Of a stretch of DNA of 52,154 bases, positions 43,099-51,501 are shown one piece after another (position 1 is the stretch's first letter; each line of letters starts with the position of its first letter). The DNA is from a bacterium (GTDB lineage: Bacteria > Auribacterota > JABMQX01). Where the stretch lies: positions 1-52,154 of the forward strand of contig JAUYEE010000233.1 of assembly GCA_030691545.1 (NCBI GenBank), given 5' to 3'. The notes under the pieces are model-generated. The model worked only from the letters and a program-made list of their open reading frames with translations. It did no database searches and was not told the DNA's origin. The translations under genes and the position numbers were made by a program.

Positions 43099-45273
43099 TC
43101 ATTTCGCCGCGGGTGACTGCGTGATCGCCTCACCAACCTTGCGGAGGAAAGCACTGTACACAGCGTCAGTTATGGCCCCGTCAGTACCCTCGTCAAGGCC
43201 CAGGCGGACGATGACCATGTTCCATTCCGGAACGACGAACATGTCGTTGTTGTTGTAGCCGCTGGCAGAGTACGCGCCGATTGGGGCGTCCGGCCATTTG
43301 CGATTGCCGTCGGGATTGACGCCGTTGACCCACCAGTTGAAGCTATACACGCCCCGTCCGTCTATGCCGCTCTCCGGATGACCCCACGGCAGGGAAGCCG
43401 GCACTTGCACCTTCGTTGCTGTATTTACCCACGAAGCGCTGAGCAACTGCCTGCCATTCCAGTTGCCCCGGTTGAGAAACAGGTGCCCGAAGCGGGCCAG
43501 CTCTCGCGCGGAAATGAAGACGTGTTTGTCGCTGTTGCCGGAGCCCCCATTCACAACAATTCCCTCCACTTCTCCAAAATCGCCCCAATCCCACTTTGCT
43601 CGATTCATACCAATAGCATCGGCGACTCTCCGCTTGAACAGGTCCTCGATTGGCTCGCTGGCGATGCGGGTCAGGACGCTCGCGAACTGGTTCATGGCGG
43701 AGTCCCAGTAAGCGTATTTCGAACCAGGTGGGGAGAACAAAGGTGTCGCAGCAGGAGTGAACGGCGTCGGGCTTGGCCCGTGCGCGTAGCCTCCGCGCGG
43801 CTCGTCGCCCATCGCGTAATAGCCGGATGTCATCGTTGTGAAATGCCGGAGCGTAACGGCTGAATAGGCTTTCACCATGCTGGGCAGGCAATCCTTTGCC
43901 AGCGTATCAAGGGTGCACTTTCCGTCGTCGATGAGGAGACCGAGGACGGTGCTGGTGAACGACTTCGTGAGTGACCAGACGCCGTGCACCTTGTCAATGT
44001 TGTCCCCTCTCCAGATCATGTAGCCGTTTCGGATGATGACGAGCTCCCTGATGTCGTCCCGACCCGAGTTGCTCCCTAAATAGCGCACGGCAGCGGCGAG
44101 CTTCGCAGAGTCGAGGCCTTGGGACTCCGGCGTCGCTTCCTCCCAGTCTTTTCCGGGAAAGACGACCGGGTGAGAGGGTATGCCGCTGACATCCTCCGCT
44201 TTGTCGCTCGCGCGGTCGGCTGCAACCGCGAACGTCACTTTTCTGACCGAAAAGCTGTCTTCTCCCGAAAACACTAAGTAGAGCGTCCTGCCGTCCGAGC
44301 TCATCCACTTCGTCGGGAAGGAACTTGTCTCGCCAGGACCGACATCCCAGTCGAGGGTGAAGAAGACGGTCGTCCAGGGACCCCAGGGCTCCGGGGCGTC
44401 GTAGATGGCGAAACCGCCGCGGTAACGCATATCTCCACCGGGGATTGTCTGGCACCAGAGATAGCGTTTGAGTCCCGCGTTGTAACTGATTCCCGAGCGA
44501 TAGCATCTGCCTGGGTCCTCAAACACCGCGCTGCGTTGCTTGATGTCTTTTGTCCAGAGGGGGCTCCTGCGCGAATTGAGGCTTTTGAAGAATTCGTAGG
44601 CTGACCGATTCAGGATCTGGTCTTTTGGCACGCGAGCCAAAACCATCCTATCGGCGGGAGTGTAAGCGCTGTCCGCGTCGTGCGAGTAAATGTAAACGTA
44701 GTCATCCCGCGCGCCGGCGTAATTCTTTCCGAACTTGAGAAATGTCGGGCAGCCGAAACTGATGCTGAACTTCCAATCGCACCACGACCAGGTCTTTGCA
44801 TGGTCAGTGGACCAGGCGAGCTGAGCGTTGCCCGCGTTCCTGACCCACATGTACAGCACGTCGTCCACCATGAGCATCCCGCTGGCTTTCTTTCCAGATG
44901 CGCCGTCGCCTTTCTGCTCGCCAGTCGGTGAGCGGATGTTGATGCCCGAGAAGTCATCCGGCTGTCCGACGACTCTGGCGAAGCCGAGGCTCAATTTCTC
45001 CGGCGCCTTCGGATCGAAACCCCAGCCATCGCCGTAAGCGGTGTAGAGACTGTCGTCGTCGGCCCAGGTGAGGGGCCAGTTGTCGCTCCCTTTCGCTTTC
45101 CGGACGATTGTGTCTTTTGGCGCCCAGGTCACATCCTTGATCACCGGGCTGGCGGGGTAGGGGAGGGTCGGAGAAAGTTTTGAGGGGACCATTGAGGCAG
45201 GCTGCGCGGCGGCCTTTGTGGACAGCGTCAACACCATCAAGGTGGTAAGTGTTTTGAATACATTAGCCCTCAT
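43099..45273 (-). CDS. Fusion of a DUF4185-like propeller and a serine beta-lactamase-like hydrolase, exported
   Basis: A 724-residue exported protein; signal peptide about 1-23. Residues about 40-375 form a beta-propeller of the DUF4185/sialidase-like kind (WADDDSLYTAYGDGWGF, AWSTDHAKTWSW, GGFAIYDAPEPWGPWT, GRTLYLVFSG). From about 390 to 715 it is a beta-lactamase/penicillin-binding-protein fold: Ser434-L-T-K437 as SxxK, a Tyr-containing SKYAYWDSAMNQ, and a C-terminal DMFVVPEWNMVIVRLG. The hydrolase part may act as D-amino-acid peptidase, amidase or esterase. AGGAAG precedes the ATG, which overlaps the end of the pfkB gene by 11 bases, so the two are coupled. It converges with the gamma-glutamyltransferase gene. 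Confidence 0.85.
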   Translation of the reverse strand: MRANVFKTLTTLMVLTLSTKAAAQPASMVPSKLSPTLPYPASPVIKDVTWAPKDTIVRKAKGSDNWPLTWADDDSLYTAYGDGWGFDPKAPEKLSLGFARVVGQPDDFSGINIRSPTGEQKGDGASGKKASGMLMVDDVLYMWVRNAGNAQLAWSTDHAKTWSWCDWKFSISFGCPTFLKFGKNYAGARDDYVYIYSHDADSAYTPADRMVLARVPKDQILNRSAYEFFKSLNSRRSPLWTKDIKQRSAVFEDPGRCYRSGISYNAGLKRYLWCQTIPGGDMRYRGGFAIYDAPEPWGPWTTVFFTLDWDVGPGETSSFPTKWMSSDGRTLYLVFSGEDSFSVRKVTFAVAADRASDKAEDVSGIPSHPVVFPGKDWEEATPESQGLDSAKLAAAVRYLGSNSGRDDIRELVIIRNGYMIWRGDNIDKVHGVWSLTKSFTSTVLGLLIDDGKCTLDTLAKDCLPSMVKAYSAVTLRHFTTMTSGYYAMGDEPRGGYAHGPSPTPFTPAATPLFSPPGSKYAYWDSAMNQFASVLTRIASEPIEDLFKRRVADAIGMNRAKWDWGDFGEVEGIVVNGGSGNSDKHVFISARELARFGHLFLNRGNWNGRQLLSASWVNTATKVQVPASLPWGHPESGIDGRGVYSFNWWVNGVNPDGNRKWPDAPIGAYSASGYNNNDMFVVPEWNMVIVRLGLDEGTDGAITDAVYSAFLRKVGEAITQSPAAK

Positions 45274-46201
45274 GTTTCTTCCTAACCGAAATCAACGGCA
45301 GGTATTGCTCTACTTGCTCTTTCTTCAGATCAGCGACGGGCCAGACAGCCGCATTGGCACAGCCCGCAGCCGTTCCCCAACGCAGACAATCTTCTGTTGG
45401 TAGATTCTGAGTCAAGCCATACACGATTCCGGCAATCAAGCAGTCGCCGGAGCCCACAGGCATGACTTCCTTTATCCTCCGCGGCTTGAGGACAAACGTC
45501 TCGCCCTTAAACGAAGCCCTGACGCCCTGTTTACCGAGGGTGATCACAACCAGCTCAATCCCCTTGTCGTGGAAATGTCGGAAGGCGGCGCGGAAATCCG
45601 CTGCGGTTCGGAGAGGCTTGCCGGTCGAGGACTCGTACTCGGCCCGGTTCGGCTTGATCATGAACGGAGACGCCTCGATTCCACGGAGGAACGCCTCGCC
45701 ATACGTATCGAGAATAGTGAGGGTCTTGTTGTTGTGAGCCTCGCGGATGAGGTCCCGATAAATCGTGGAGAGGTTCGCGCCGGGCGCGCTTCCGGACAGT
45801 ACGAGGATTTTCGCTTTTTGAATCGAGCCGATAGCCTTTCCCCTGAGTCGCTCGATTTCATCCCGCGTGATCGGTTCCCCTTCCTCGATAAGGGTCGTAT
45901 TCAATTCGCGCGAAGTCTCGTGAATGCGGGTCGAAAAACGAGTCGGGCTATTGACCCAGAATGGGATCAACCCGATGCCTTCCAGTCTCACGAGGTCCGC
46001 GAATAGCTTCCCGGTATGCCCGCCGAGCATCACGAACGCCTTCGCCGGCAGACCGAAGTTCTTCAAAACCCGCGCGACGTTCACTCCCTTTCCCCCCGCA
46101 ACCATCTCCTTCCGGTCCGTGCGCGAGATAACGCCCTTCCGGAGGCGCACCACAAAGAGCGTCCTGTCAATCAGCGGGTTAAGCGTGATAGTCACAATCA
46201 T
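45263..46201 (-). CDS. PfkB-family sugar kinase (1-phosphofructokinase / tagatose-6-phosphate kinase type)
   Basis: A 312-residue cytoplasmic kinase. It starts MIVTITLNPLIDRTLFV, the FruK/LacC family start, and has GGKGVNVARVLKNFG (about 36-50) for sugar binding and PVGSGDCLIAG (about 240-250) with the catalytic Asp of the GxGD motif. The likely reaction is ATP-dependent phosphorylation of fructose 1-phosphate, tagatose 6-phosphate or a related ketose phosphate; subfamily assignment is uncertain. ATG 46201 is chosen over an upstream open frame on family length and GAGGTG upstream. It is the first gene of an operon with the propeller-hydrolase fusion, an unusual pairing of a cytoplasmic kinase with an exported protein. 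Confidence 0.88.
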   Translation of the reverse strand: MIVTITLNPLIDRTLFVVRLRKGVISRTDRKEMVAGGKGVNVARVLKNFGLPAKAFVMLGGHTGKLFADLVRLEGIGLIPFWVNSPTRFSTRIHETSRELNTTLIEEGEPITRDEIERLRGKAIGSIQKAKILVLSGSAPGANLSTIYRDLIREAHNNKTLTILDTYGEAFLRGIEASPFMIKPNRAEYESSTGKPLRTAADFRAAFRHFHDKGIELVVITLGKQGVRASFKGETFVLKPRRIKEVMPVGSGDCLIAGIVYGLTQNLPTEDCLRWGTAAGCANAAVWPVADLKKEQVEQYLPLISVRKKHEG

Positions 46202-46240
46202 GAGAATGCACCTCTTCCGAAACAGGGCGTGTGTCCTCAT

Positions 46241-46269
46241 AACGTAGCGGGCTGGAGAAGGAATGTCAA
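46241..46269 (-). promoter_or_regulatory. Predicted sigma70 promoter of the pfkB operon
   Basis: Minus-strand TTGACA (46269-46264) with TACGTT (46246-46241) at 17-base spacing. The transcript would start near 46234, giving a leader of about 33 bases and separating this operon from the Memo gene upstream. Confidence 0.5.
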
Positions 46270-46300
46270 CGGCGGCTGTGGCCGCCGGGGTCTGCCGCGT

Positions 46301-47539
46301 TTATTCAAAAACCATGCTGGCGAAGGAGACGATAGACTGCGTGGCGCCGTCCACGCTCTTCCCATATTTGAGGAGGCGGCCTTTTGCTCCCTCGACGAGG
46401 TTCAGGAGAACGTACATTGCGGGGAAGCCACAGATTCTTCGCTTGTTTTTGTCCGTGGCGACCGAGGCGAAGAAGGCAGCGGCGTCCACATTCTCCACGT
46501 GCTGGAGCATCTCCATGTCCTCTCGCTCAAGAAGGATTTCTTTCGAAGGGGTAAGCCGGCCGGAATCGCCGAATTTCTGCCCGATGTGCGCGAGGTCCAC
46601 ACCAGCGATGAAACACACCTTTCGCTTCGAGCGCTGCGCGGCGATCTTCAAAGCCTGGACGAAATCTCGCACGCGCGGGTCTTCAATTGGCTGACGATTC
46701 GCGCCGATCATCTCATCGAAGGACGAGCAGAGGATGGGGACAATGGAAATGTCTTTGTCGGGGAAAATGTATCGCAAGAAGACTGTTTGGAACTCGACCG
46801 AGTGCTCGCTGCGATGGGCGAACTCATCAGCGAAGAGGTCGCCGGGGTAGCTCTCCGTGAGGGCATCAACGAAGGCCTTGTCCGTCGGCAGGATGCCCAG
46901 GGGCGTCTCAAAATCTTTTGAAGTAACAGTGAAAAGATTAGTCATCGGGGCATGCCCGATCCCCAGTATCACGAAAACATCAGCGGGCGGAGAAGAGGCG
47001 AGTTGACTGTATGCCCATGCGAAACAGGTTCCCCCGGCGCGGAGGTCTATGTGCGGCGCCATGATAGCCTTGACGGTTTTCCGGCGACGTTTTTCAGGAA
47101 GGGCGCCCGGACCTTCCGGAGATGTGAAAAAATCGCCGAGGCATCGCCGGAGTTCTTCCGGATCGGCGGGGTAGGCCTGCCCGGCGTGAGACGCCGCACG
47201 GACCCCCGCCTTTCGGAATTCCTCCTCGATCTCGCCCTTGCGGCGGCGGAACTTCTCGTTGTCTAAGAAGAGGCTGCGATCGAGGTCGGAGAGGATTTTG
47301 TCCAGGTGCGAGGATAACAGAACAGTGCCGAAGCGCCGTGTGTACTCGTACTGAATGTCAACGAGAGAGCGGGTGCCGTCGCACAAAGCCATAATGAAGA
47401 ACACATCCGGAGTTACGACAATCTGGCTGTCAGAGAAACCAGAAGGGTCAGAGATATGTATGAGCTCCTGCCTCTGGTGACGAACGACAGCGGGTTGAAG
47501 GGAGCGAAGTCTCGGGCGTTCACGGGAGGATGCGGTCAT
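46301..47539 (-). CDS. Memo-family protein (AmmeMemoRadiSam system protein B) with an N-terminal PqqD-like domain
   Basis: A 412-residue cytoplasmic protein. Residues about 10-95 look like a PqqD/RRE-type winged helix: [22 protein letters not shown], then [25 protein letters not shown] and [13 protein letters not shown]. Residues about 115-410 are the Memo fold, related to aromatic-ring-opening dioxygenases, with the metal ligands in [17 protein letters not shown] and SEHSVEFQ and later AGVDLAHIG. In many bacteria and archaea Memo sits beside AMMECR1 and a radical SAM enzyme; neither is adjacent here. The ATG overlaps the pyrG stop (ATGA), so translation is coupled. Confidence 0.87.
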   Translation of the reverse strand: MTASSRERPRLRSLQPAVVRHQRQELIHISDPSGFSDSQIVVTPDVFFIMALCDGTRSLVDIQYEYTRRFGTVLLSSHLDKILSDLDRSLFLDNEKFRRRKGEIEEEFRKAGVRAASHAGQAYPADPEELRRCLGDFFTSPEGPGALPEKRRRKTVKAIMAPHIDLRAGGTCFAWAYSQLASSPPADVFVILGIGHAPMTNLFTVTSKDFETPLGILPTDKAFVDALTESYPGDLFADEFAHRSEHSVEFQTVFLRYIFPDKDISIVPILCSSFDEMIGANRQPIEDPRVRDFVQALKIAAQRSKRKVCFIAGVDLAHIGQKFGDSGRLTPSKEILLEREDMEMLQHVENVDAAAFFASVATDKNKRRICGFPAMYVLLNLVEGAKGRLLKYGKSVDGATQSIVSFASMVFE

Positions 47540-49167
47540 TTCTTCTCCCCAGTGTCGGCAGAGTCCCCTTGCGAGGACTGCTCAATAACCGTTCTGATGA
47601 AGCCTCGGAAGAGGGGATGAGCAACGGTGGGCTTCGACTTGAACTCGGGATGGAACTGGCAGCCAACAAACCAGGGATGCCCAACCAACTCCATAATTTC
47701 CGCGAGCTTCCCGTCGGGCGAGGCGCCGCTCACAAGAAGCCCGTTCTTCTCGAGGAGCTCGCGGTATTCGTTGTTCAGTTCGTACCGATGTCGGTGGCGC
47801 TCGCTGACCGACTCCTCACCGTAAGCGGAGAGAGTTTTTGTCCCCGAACGAAGAACGCACGGATAGGCGCCCAGGCGCATCGTTCCTCCGAGACGAACGA
47901 CCTGCTTCTGCTCGGAAAGGAGGCTGATCACCGGATGAGGGGTCTCCGGCTTGAACTCCGTGCTGTCGGCGTCTTGCAGGCCGCAGACATTTCGGGCAAA
48001 CTCAATCACTGCGCACTGCATTCCTAAGCACAGACCGAGGAAAGGAATTCGGTTCTCCCTCGCGTATCGGATGGCGGCAATCTTGCCCTCGATTCCCCTC
48101 TGACCGAATCCACCCGGAACAAGGACACCGTGCGCATTTCGAAGAAGCTCCTCCGGCCCCTTTTTCTCGATCTCCTCGGAATCAACCCGCAGGACGTTGA
48201 CCTGCGAGTCGTTGCTGATGCCGGAATGGGCAATGGCTTCGTACACGCTCTTGTAGGCGTCCTGATGCTCGATATACTTGCCAACGACCGCGATGGTTAC
48301 CGTGTGTTTCGGATGGCAGACCGTGTCAACGATTCTTTCCCACAGGGAGACGTCGCTGTCCGTGCATTTCAGTCCGAGCAGCCGAACAATGATGGCATCC
48401 ACACCCTCTCTCCGGAGCATGAGGGGTAGCTCGTAGATGGTGTTGCGAACATCGGTTTCCTCGATGACTGCCTCCTCGGCCACACTACAGAAAAGCGCGA
48501 TCTTGGCGCGGATTTCCTTATCGAGGTGCCGTTCGCTGCGGCAGATGAGGATGTCCGGCTGGACCCCGATCTCGCGGAGCTTGTTGACGCTATGCTGAGT
48601 CGGCTTGGTCTTGATCTCCTGCGCGGCGGGGATGTTGGGAACGTAGGTCAGGAGGATGTACAGCGTGTTTTCTTTTCCGAGCTCCAGACGAAGCTGTCGG
48701 ATTGCCTCGAGAAACGGAAGCCCCTCAATGTCGCCCACGGTTCCACCCGCTTCCGTGATGACCACGTCCACGTCATCTCCCAGCGAGGTTATCCTTCGCT
48801 TGATCTCGTCGGTGATGTGAGGGACGACCTGGACGGTTTTACCGAGGTAGTCCCCTCTGCGCTCCCGGGAAATGACGGTTTCATAGACTTGTCCCGAGGT
48901 GGCGTTGTTTCGCTGGCTGAGGCGAAGGGAGGTGAACCTCTCATAATGGCCGAGGTCGAGGTCGGTCTCGGCCCCATCGTCTGTGACGTACACTTCGCCG
49001 TGCTGGTACGGGCTCATCGTGCCGGGGTCCACATTCAGGTACGGGTCGAACTTCAGCATCGTGAGCTTCAGTCCCCGGTTCTCGAGAAGGGACGCGATGG
49101 ACGCGGCGGTCAGTCCTTTTCCCAAAGACGAAATGACCCCGCCCGTTATGAAGATGAACTTTGACAT
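47536..49167 (-). CDS. pyrG: CTP synthase
   Basis: A 543-residue enzyme that aminates UTP to CTP with ATP and glutamine. The amidoligase domain comes first ([20 protein letters not shown], a P-loop, and [21 protein letters not shown]), then the glutamine amidotransferase domain (from about 290), with nucleophile Cys in [12 protein letters not shown] and the His/Glu pair near [10 protein letters not shown]. Length and motifs are normal. The start overlaps the kdsB stop by 22 bases and the stop overlaps the next gene by 4. CTP is also the donor for CMP-Kdo formed by KdsB, which explains the common pairing of these genes. Confidence 0.97.
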   Translation of the reverse strand: MSKFIFITGGVISSLGKGLTAASIASLLENRGLKLTMLKFDPYLNVDPGTMSPYQHGEVYVTDDGAETDLDLGHYERFTSLRLSQRNNATSGQVYETVISRERRGDYLGKTVQVVPHITDEIKRRITSLGDDVDVVITEAGGTVGDIEGLPFLEAIRQLRLELGKENTLYILLTYVPNIPAAQEIKTKPTQHSVNKLREIGVQPDILICRSERHLDKEIRAKIALFCSVAEEAVIEETDVRNTIYELPLMLRREGVDAIIVRLLGLKCTDSDVSLWERIVDTVCHPKHTVTIAVVGKYIEHQDAYKSVYEAIAHSGISNDSQVNVLRVDSEEIEKKGPEELLRNAHGVLVPGGFGQRGIEGKIAAIRYARENRIPFLGLCLGMQCAVIEFARNVCGLQDADSTEFKPETPHPVISLLSEQKQVVRLGGTMRLGAYPCVLRSGTKTLSAYGEESVSERHRHRYELNNEYRELLEKNGLLVSGASPDGKLAEIMELVGHPWFVGCQFHPEFKSKPTVAHPLFRGFIRTVIEQSSQGDSADTGEKK

Positions 49168-49901
49168 ACGATTTTCCTGACCTTTTCCAGATGTTCAGGG
49201 GTGTCCACGTTCAACGAGAAGTGCTCCACAACACCTACCTTGATTCGGTATCCGTTGTCAAGGGCGCGGAGTTGTTCCAGTTCCTCGGCAATCTCGAGTT
49301 TGGATGGAGGGAGTGTGACATACCGAAGCAGAAAATCCCTCCGGTAAGAGTAAATGCCGATGTGGCGATAGTAAGCCACGCCTTCCTTCAAGGCTCCTGT
49401 CTTGGAGTGGGGAAGGAACGCGCGAGAAAAGTAAAGGGCATATCCTTTCGCGTCGAAAACCACTTTCACAACCGCTCTATCGAAAAGCTCGTCTTCCGAA
49501 TGTGTCTCAACGGCGAGCGTAGCCATTTCAGGAGCAGTGTCTTCGATGAGAAGCCTCGCAGCCGCGTCCACAATTGCCGGTTCAATGAGCGGTTCGTCCC
49601 CCTGAACGTTCACGATGATGTCGCAGTCGAGCTTGGCGGCCACTTCTGCACAGCGGTCTGTTCCGGAGCGATGCGATGTTGAGGTCATCACCGCGTTTCC
49701 GCCGAAAGATTGAACCACGTCAATGATTCGCTGATCGTCGGCTGCAACGATTAAGTCGGACAACAAGCTCGCCCTCGCAGCGCCCTCGTGTGTTCGCTGG
49801 ATCATGGGCTTACCGCATATATCCGCGAGAAGCTTTGCCTCGAGGCGAGTGGAGCGGTATCTCGCCGGGATTATGCCAACGACCTTCAGTCTTGACTTCA
49901 T
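49146..49901 (-). CDS. kdsB: 3-deoxy-manno-octulosonate cytidylyltransferase
   Basis: A 251-residue enzyme that activates Kdo as CMP-Kdo for lipid A inner-core synthesis. Landmarks are [52 protein letters not shown] and [18 protein letters not shown] 49901 is chosen because AGGAGAG lies just upstream and the family begins here. The start overlaps the stop codon of the glycerate kinase (ATGA). Its presence argues for a Gram-negative cell with LPS. No kdsA is in the window. Confidence 0.96.
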   Translation of the reverse strand: MKSRLKVVGIIPARYRSTRLEAKLLADICGKPMIQRTHEGAARASLLSDLIVAADDQRIIDVVQSFGGNAVMTSTSHRSGTDRCAEVAAKLDCDIIVNVQGDEPLIEPAIVDAAARLLIEDTAPEMATLAVETHSEDELFDRAVVKVVFDAKGYALYFSRAFLPHSKTGALKEGVAYYRHIGIYSYRRDFLLRYVTLPPSKLEIAEELEQLRALDNGYRIKVGVVEHFSLNVDTPEHLEKVRKIVCQSSSS

Positions 49902-51109
49902 CGGCGCTCTCCTGCTTTGAGAGACACGGAACAATCGCACCCTCCGTAACTCCTTACGGGCGCGTGCGGAAATATCCTGGGCCAGGGAGGCGGATGATCC
50001 ACAAGAAACCTTGCCACTGCCAAGTTCAAGTACCTCTTTGGGTTGAGAATCGCTTCTCTTTGAGAGCCAGCGAGTTCCGTTAAGCTCAATACCGCGAGAA
50101 AGAGACCTTCCGCAGTCTCGCGCGATTCCTCTCCAAGGCGGCCGCAAATCAGTACGCTCGGGACGCCGAACTCTCGGGCCGTCCCGGCCACACCGAGAGG
50201 AGCCTTGCCGCTCGGCGTTTGACAATCGAAACTCCCCTCGCCGGTAATCATGAGGTCTGCGCCACGAACCTTGTCCCGCAGGCTGACGAGGTCAATGACT
50301 GCATCAATCCCGGGGACGATTTTCCCGTTGAGAAATGCAACGATGCCGGCGCCAAGCCCGCCGGCAGCGCCCGCGCCTGGGATTTCTGCGACATCAACGC
50401 CGAGGTCTCTCTTGATCACCTCTGACAAGTGAGCAAGGTTGCGCTCAAGCTCCTCCACCATTTCAGGGGTTGCGCCTTTCTGAGGAGCGAAGACCCTCGC
50501 TGCGCCATTCTCGCCCAAGAGCGGATTCGTCACGTCAGAAAGAGCTGTGATCTCCACCCCGCTGAGGTCAATCCTTCCGGAGAAGTCAATCCTGTGGAGC
50601 TGTGCAAGTCCTCCGCCGCCGAAAGAAATGTTCCTGCCTTTGTCGTCGAGGAACCTAACCCCCAGCACAGTGGCCATCCCAGCCCCGCCGTCAACGGTCG
50701 CGCTTCCGCCGATACCGATGAAGACCTTGCTGCATCCCTCTTCAATCGCCCGCCGGACGAGCTCCCCTGTTCCATACGTCGTGGTCACAAGCGGATTCCG
50801 CAGTTCTTCGGGCACCAGCGTCAGACCCGACGCTTGTGCCATCTCGATCACGGCCGTTTTGCCGTCATCGAGCACCGCGAAATCCGCCGTGATGTCGGCG
50901 AGCAAAGGAGACTTGACCGCCACCCTGATCCGCCGACCCGGCAGTGCCGCCAGAACCGCCTCGACAGTCCCGTCACCGCCATCGGCCATGGGGACTTCCA
51001 CGATTTCCCATTCAGGATGAAGCTCGTGCATCCTGTCTGCGATAGCTCGTGCCACCTCAGCGGCGGCCAGAGTTCCTTTGAAAGCATTGGGCGCAATGAC
51101 AACCTTCAC
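49898..51109 (-). CDS. Glycerate kinase (GlxK/GarK family)
   Basis: A 403-residue kinase that phosphorylates glycerate, normally to 2-phosphoglycerate in this family. It starts at GTG 51109 (VKVVIAPNAFKGTLAA, the family start). Motifs include PMADGGDGTVEAV, IGIGGSATVDGGAGM, SDVTNPLLGENGAARVFAPQKGA, GAGAAGGLGAG and ITGEGSFDCQTPSGKAP. The last 25 or so residues (from HPPPWPRIF) exceed the usual family length and look unstructured. It is the first gene of the overlapping operon with kdsB, pyrG and memo; the shared logic is not obvious. Confidence 0.93.
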   Translation of the reverse strand: MKVVIAPNAFKGTLAAAEVARAIADRMHELHPEWEIVEVPMADGGDGTVEAVLAALPGRRIRVAVKSPLLADITADFAVLDDGKTAVIEMAQASGLTLVPEELRNPLVTTTYGTGELVRRAIEEGCSKVFIGIGGSATVDGGAGMATVLGVRFLDDKGRNISFGGGGLAQLHRIDFSGRIDLSGVEITALSDVTNPLLGENGAARVFAPQKGATPEMVEELERNLAHLSEVIKRDLGVDVAEIPGAGAAGGLGAGIVAFLNGKIVPGIDAVIDLVSLRDKVRGADLMITGEGSFDCQTPSGKAPLGVAGTAREFGVPSVLICGRLGEESRETAEGLFLAVLSLTELAGSQREAILNPKRYLNLAVARFLVDHPPPWPRIFPHAPVRSYGGCDCSVSLKAGERR

Positions 51110-51246
51110 AGTCGTTCCGTCATGCAAGCCGCAAGCACAATGGCAACCAGTGTTTTCCTGTCTTCGCTCGGAGATGCCAAACAACGCTTGAAAGGAGATC
51201 GCTCCCGCAGGATTCTGCGCATGTGGTACGGCCATAGAATCGCGTT

Positions 51247-51275
51247 ACGATAGCGCAGATGAAGGCGTGTGTCAA
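51247..51275 (-). promoter_or_regulatory. Predicted sigma70 promoter of the glycerate kinase-kdsB-pyrG-memo operon
   Basis: Minus-strand TTGACA (51275-51270) and TATCGT (51252-51247) with 17-base spacing. The transcript would begin near 51240, leaving a leader of about 130 bases before GTG 51109. Confidence 0.6.
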
Positions 51276-51501
51276 TTGGTTTCGGGGGTCCACAGCGATT
51301 CCGAAGGTTTTGATTTGGAAGGGTCGGACGGGGAGAGAATTGGTGGGTGTAAGGGCAGTACGCAGGCAGGGATGAGGGTTGGAGCAATTCAGGAGAGGAG
51401 ATTCTGGGCTTGAGAGGGAAACGGGGGTAGAGGGGTTTGCGGTCGCGATTTGGGAAGGGGCGACAGAGTTGGGCATAGGGAAGTGAAGATAGAACGAGAG
51501 G
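51276..51501. other. Purine-rich space at the insertion-sequence end
   Basis: No gene is supported. The stretch is G/A-rich on the plus strand (for example GAGGGAAACGGGGGTAGAGG near 51413), much like 35161-35270. It should contain one end of the insertion element that carries the transposase, but the other end lies outside the window, so no terminal inverted repeat can be named. Confidence 0.4.

Noticed and set aside
51276..51501. Terminal inverted repeat of the insertion sequence
   Set aside because: Only one end of the element is in the window, so any proposed repeat would be guesswork.
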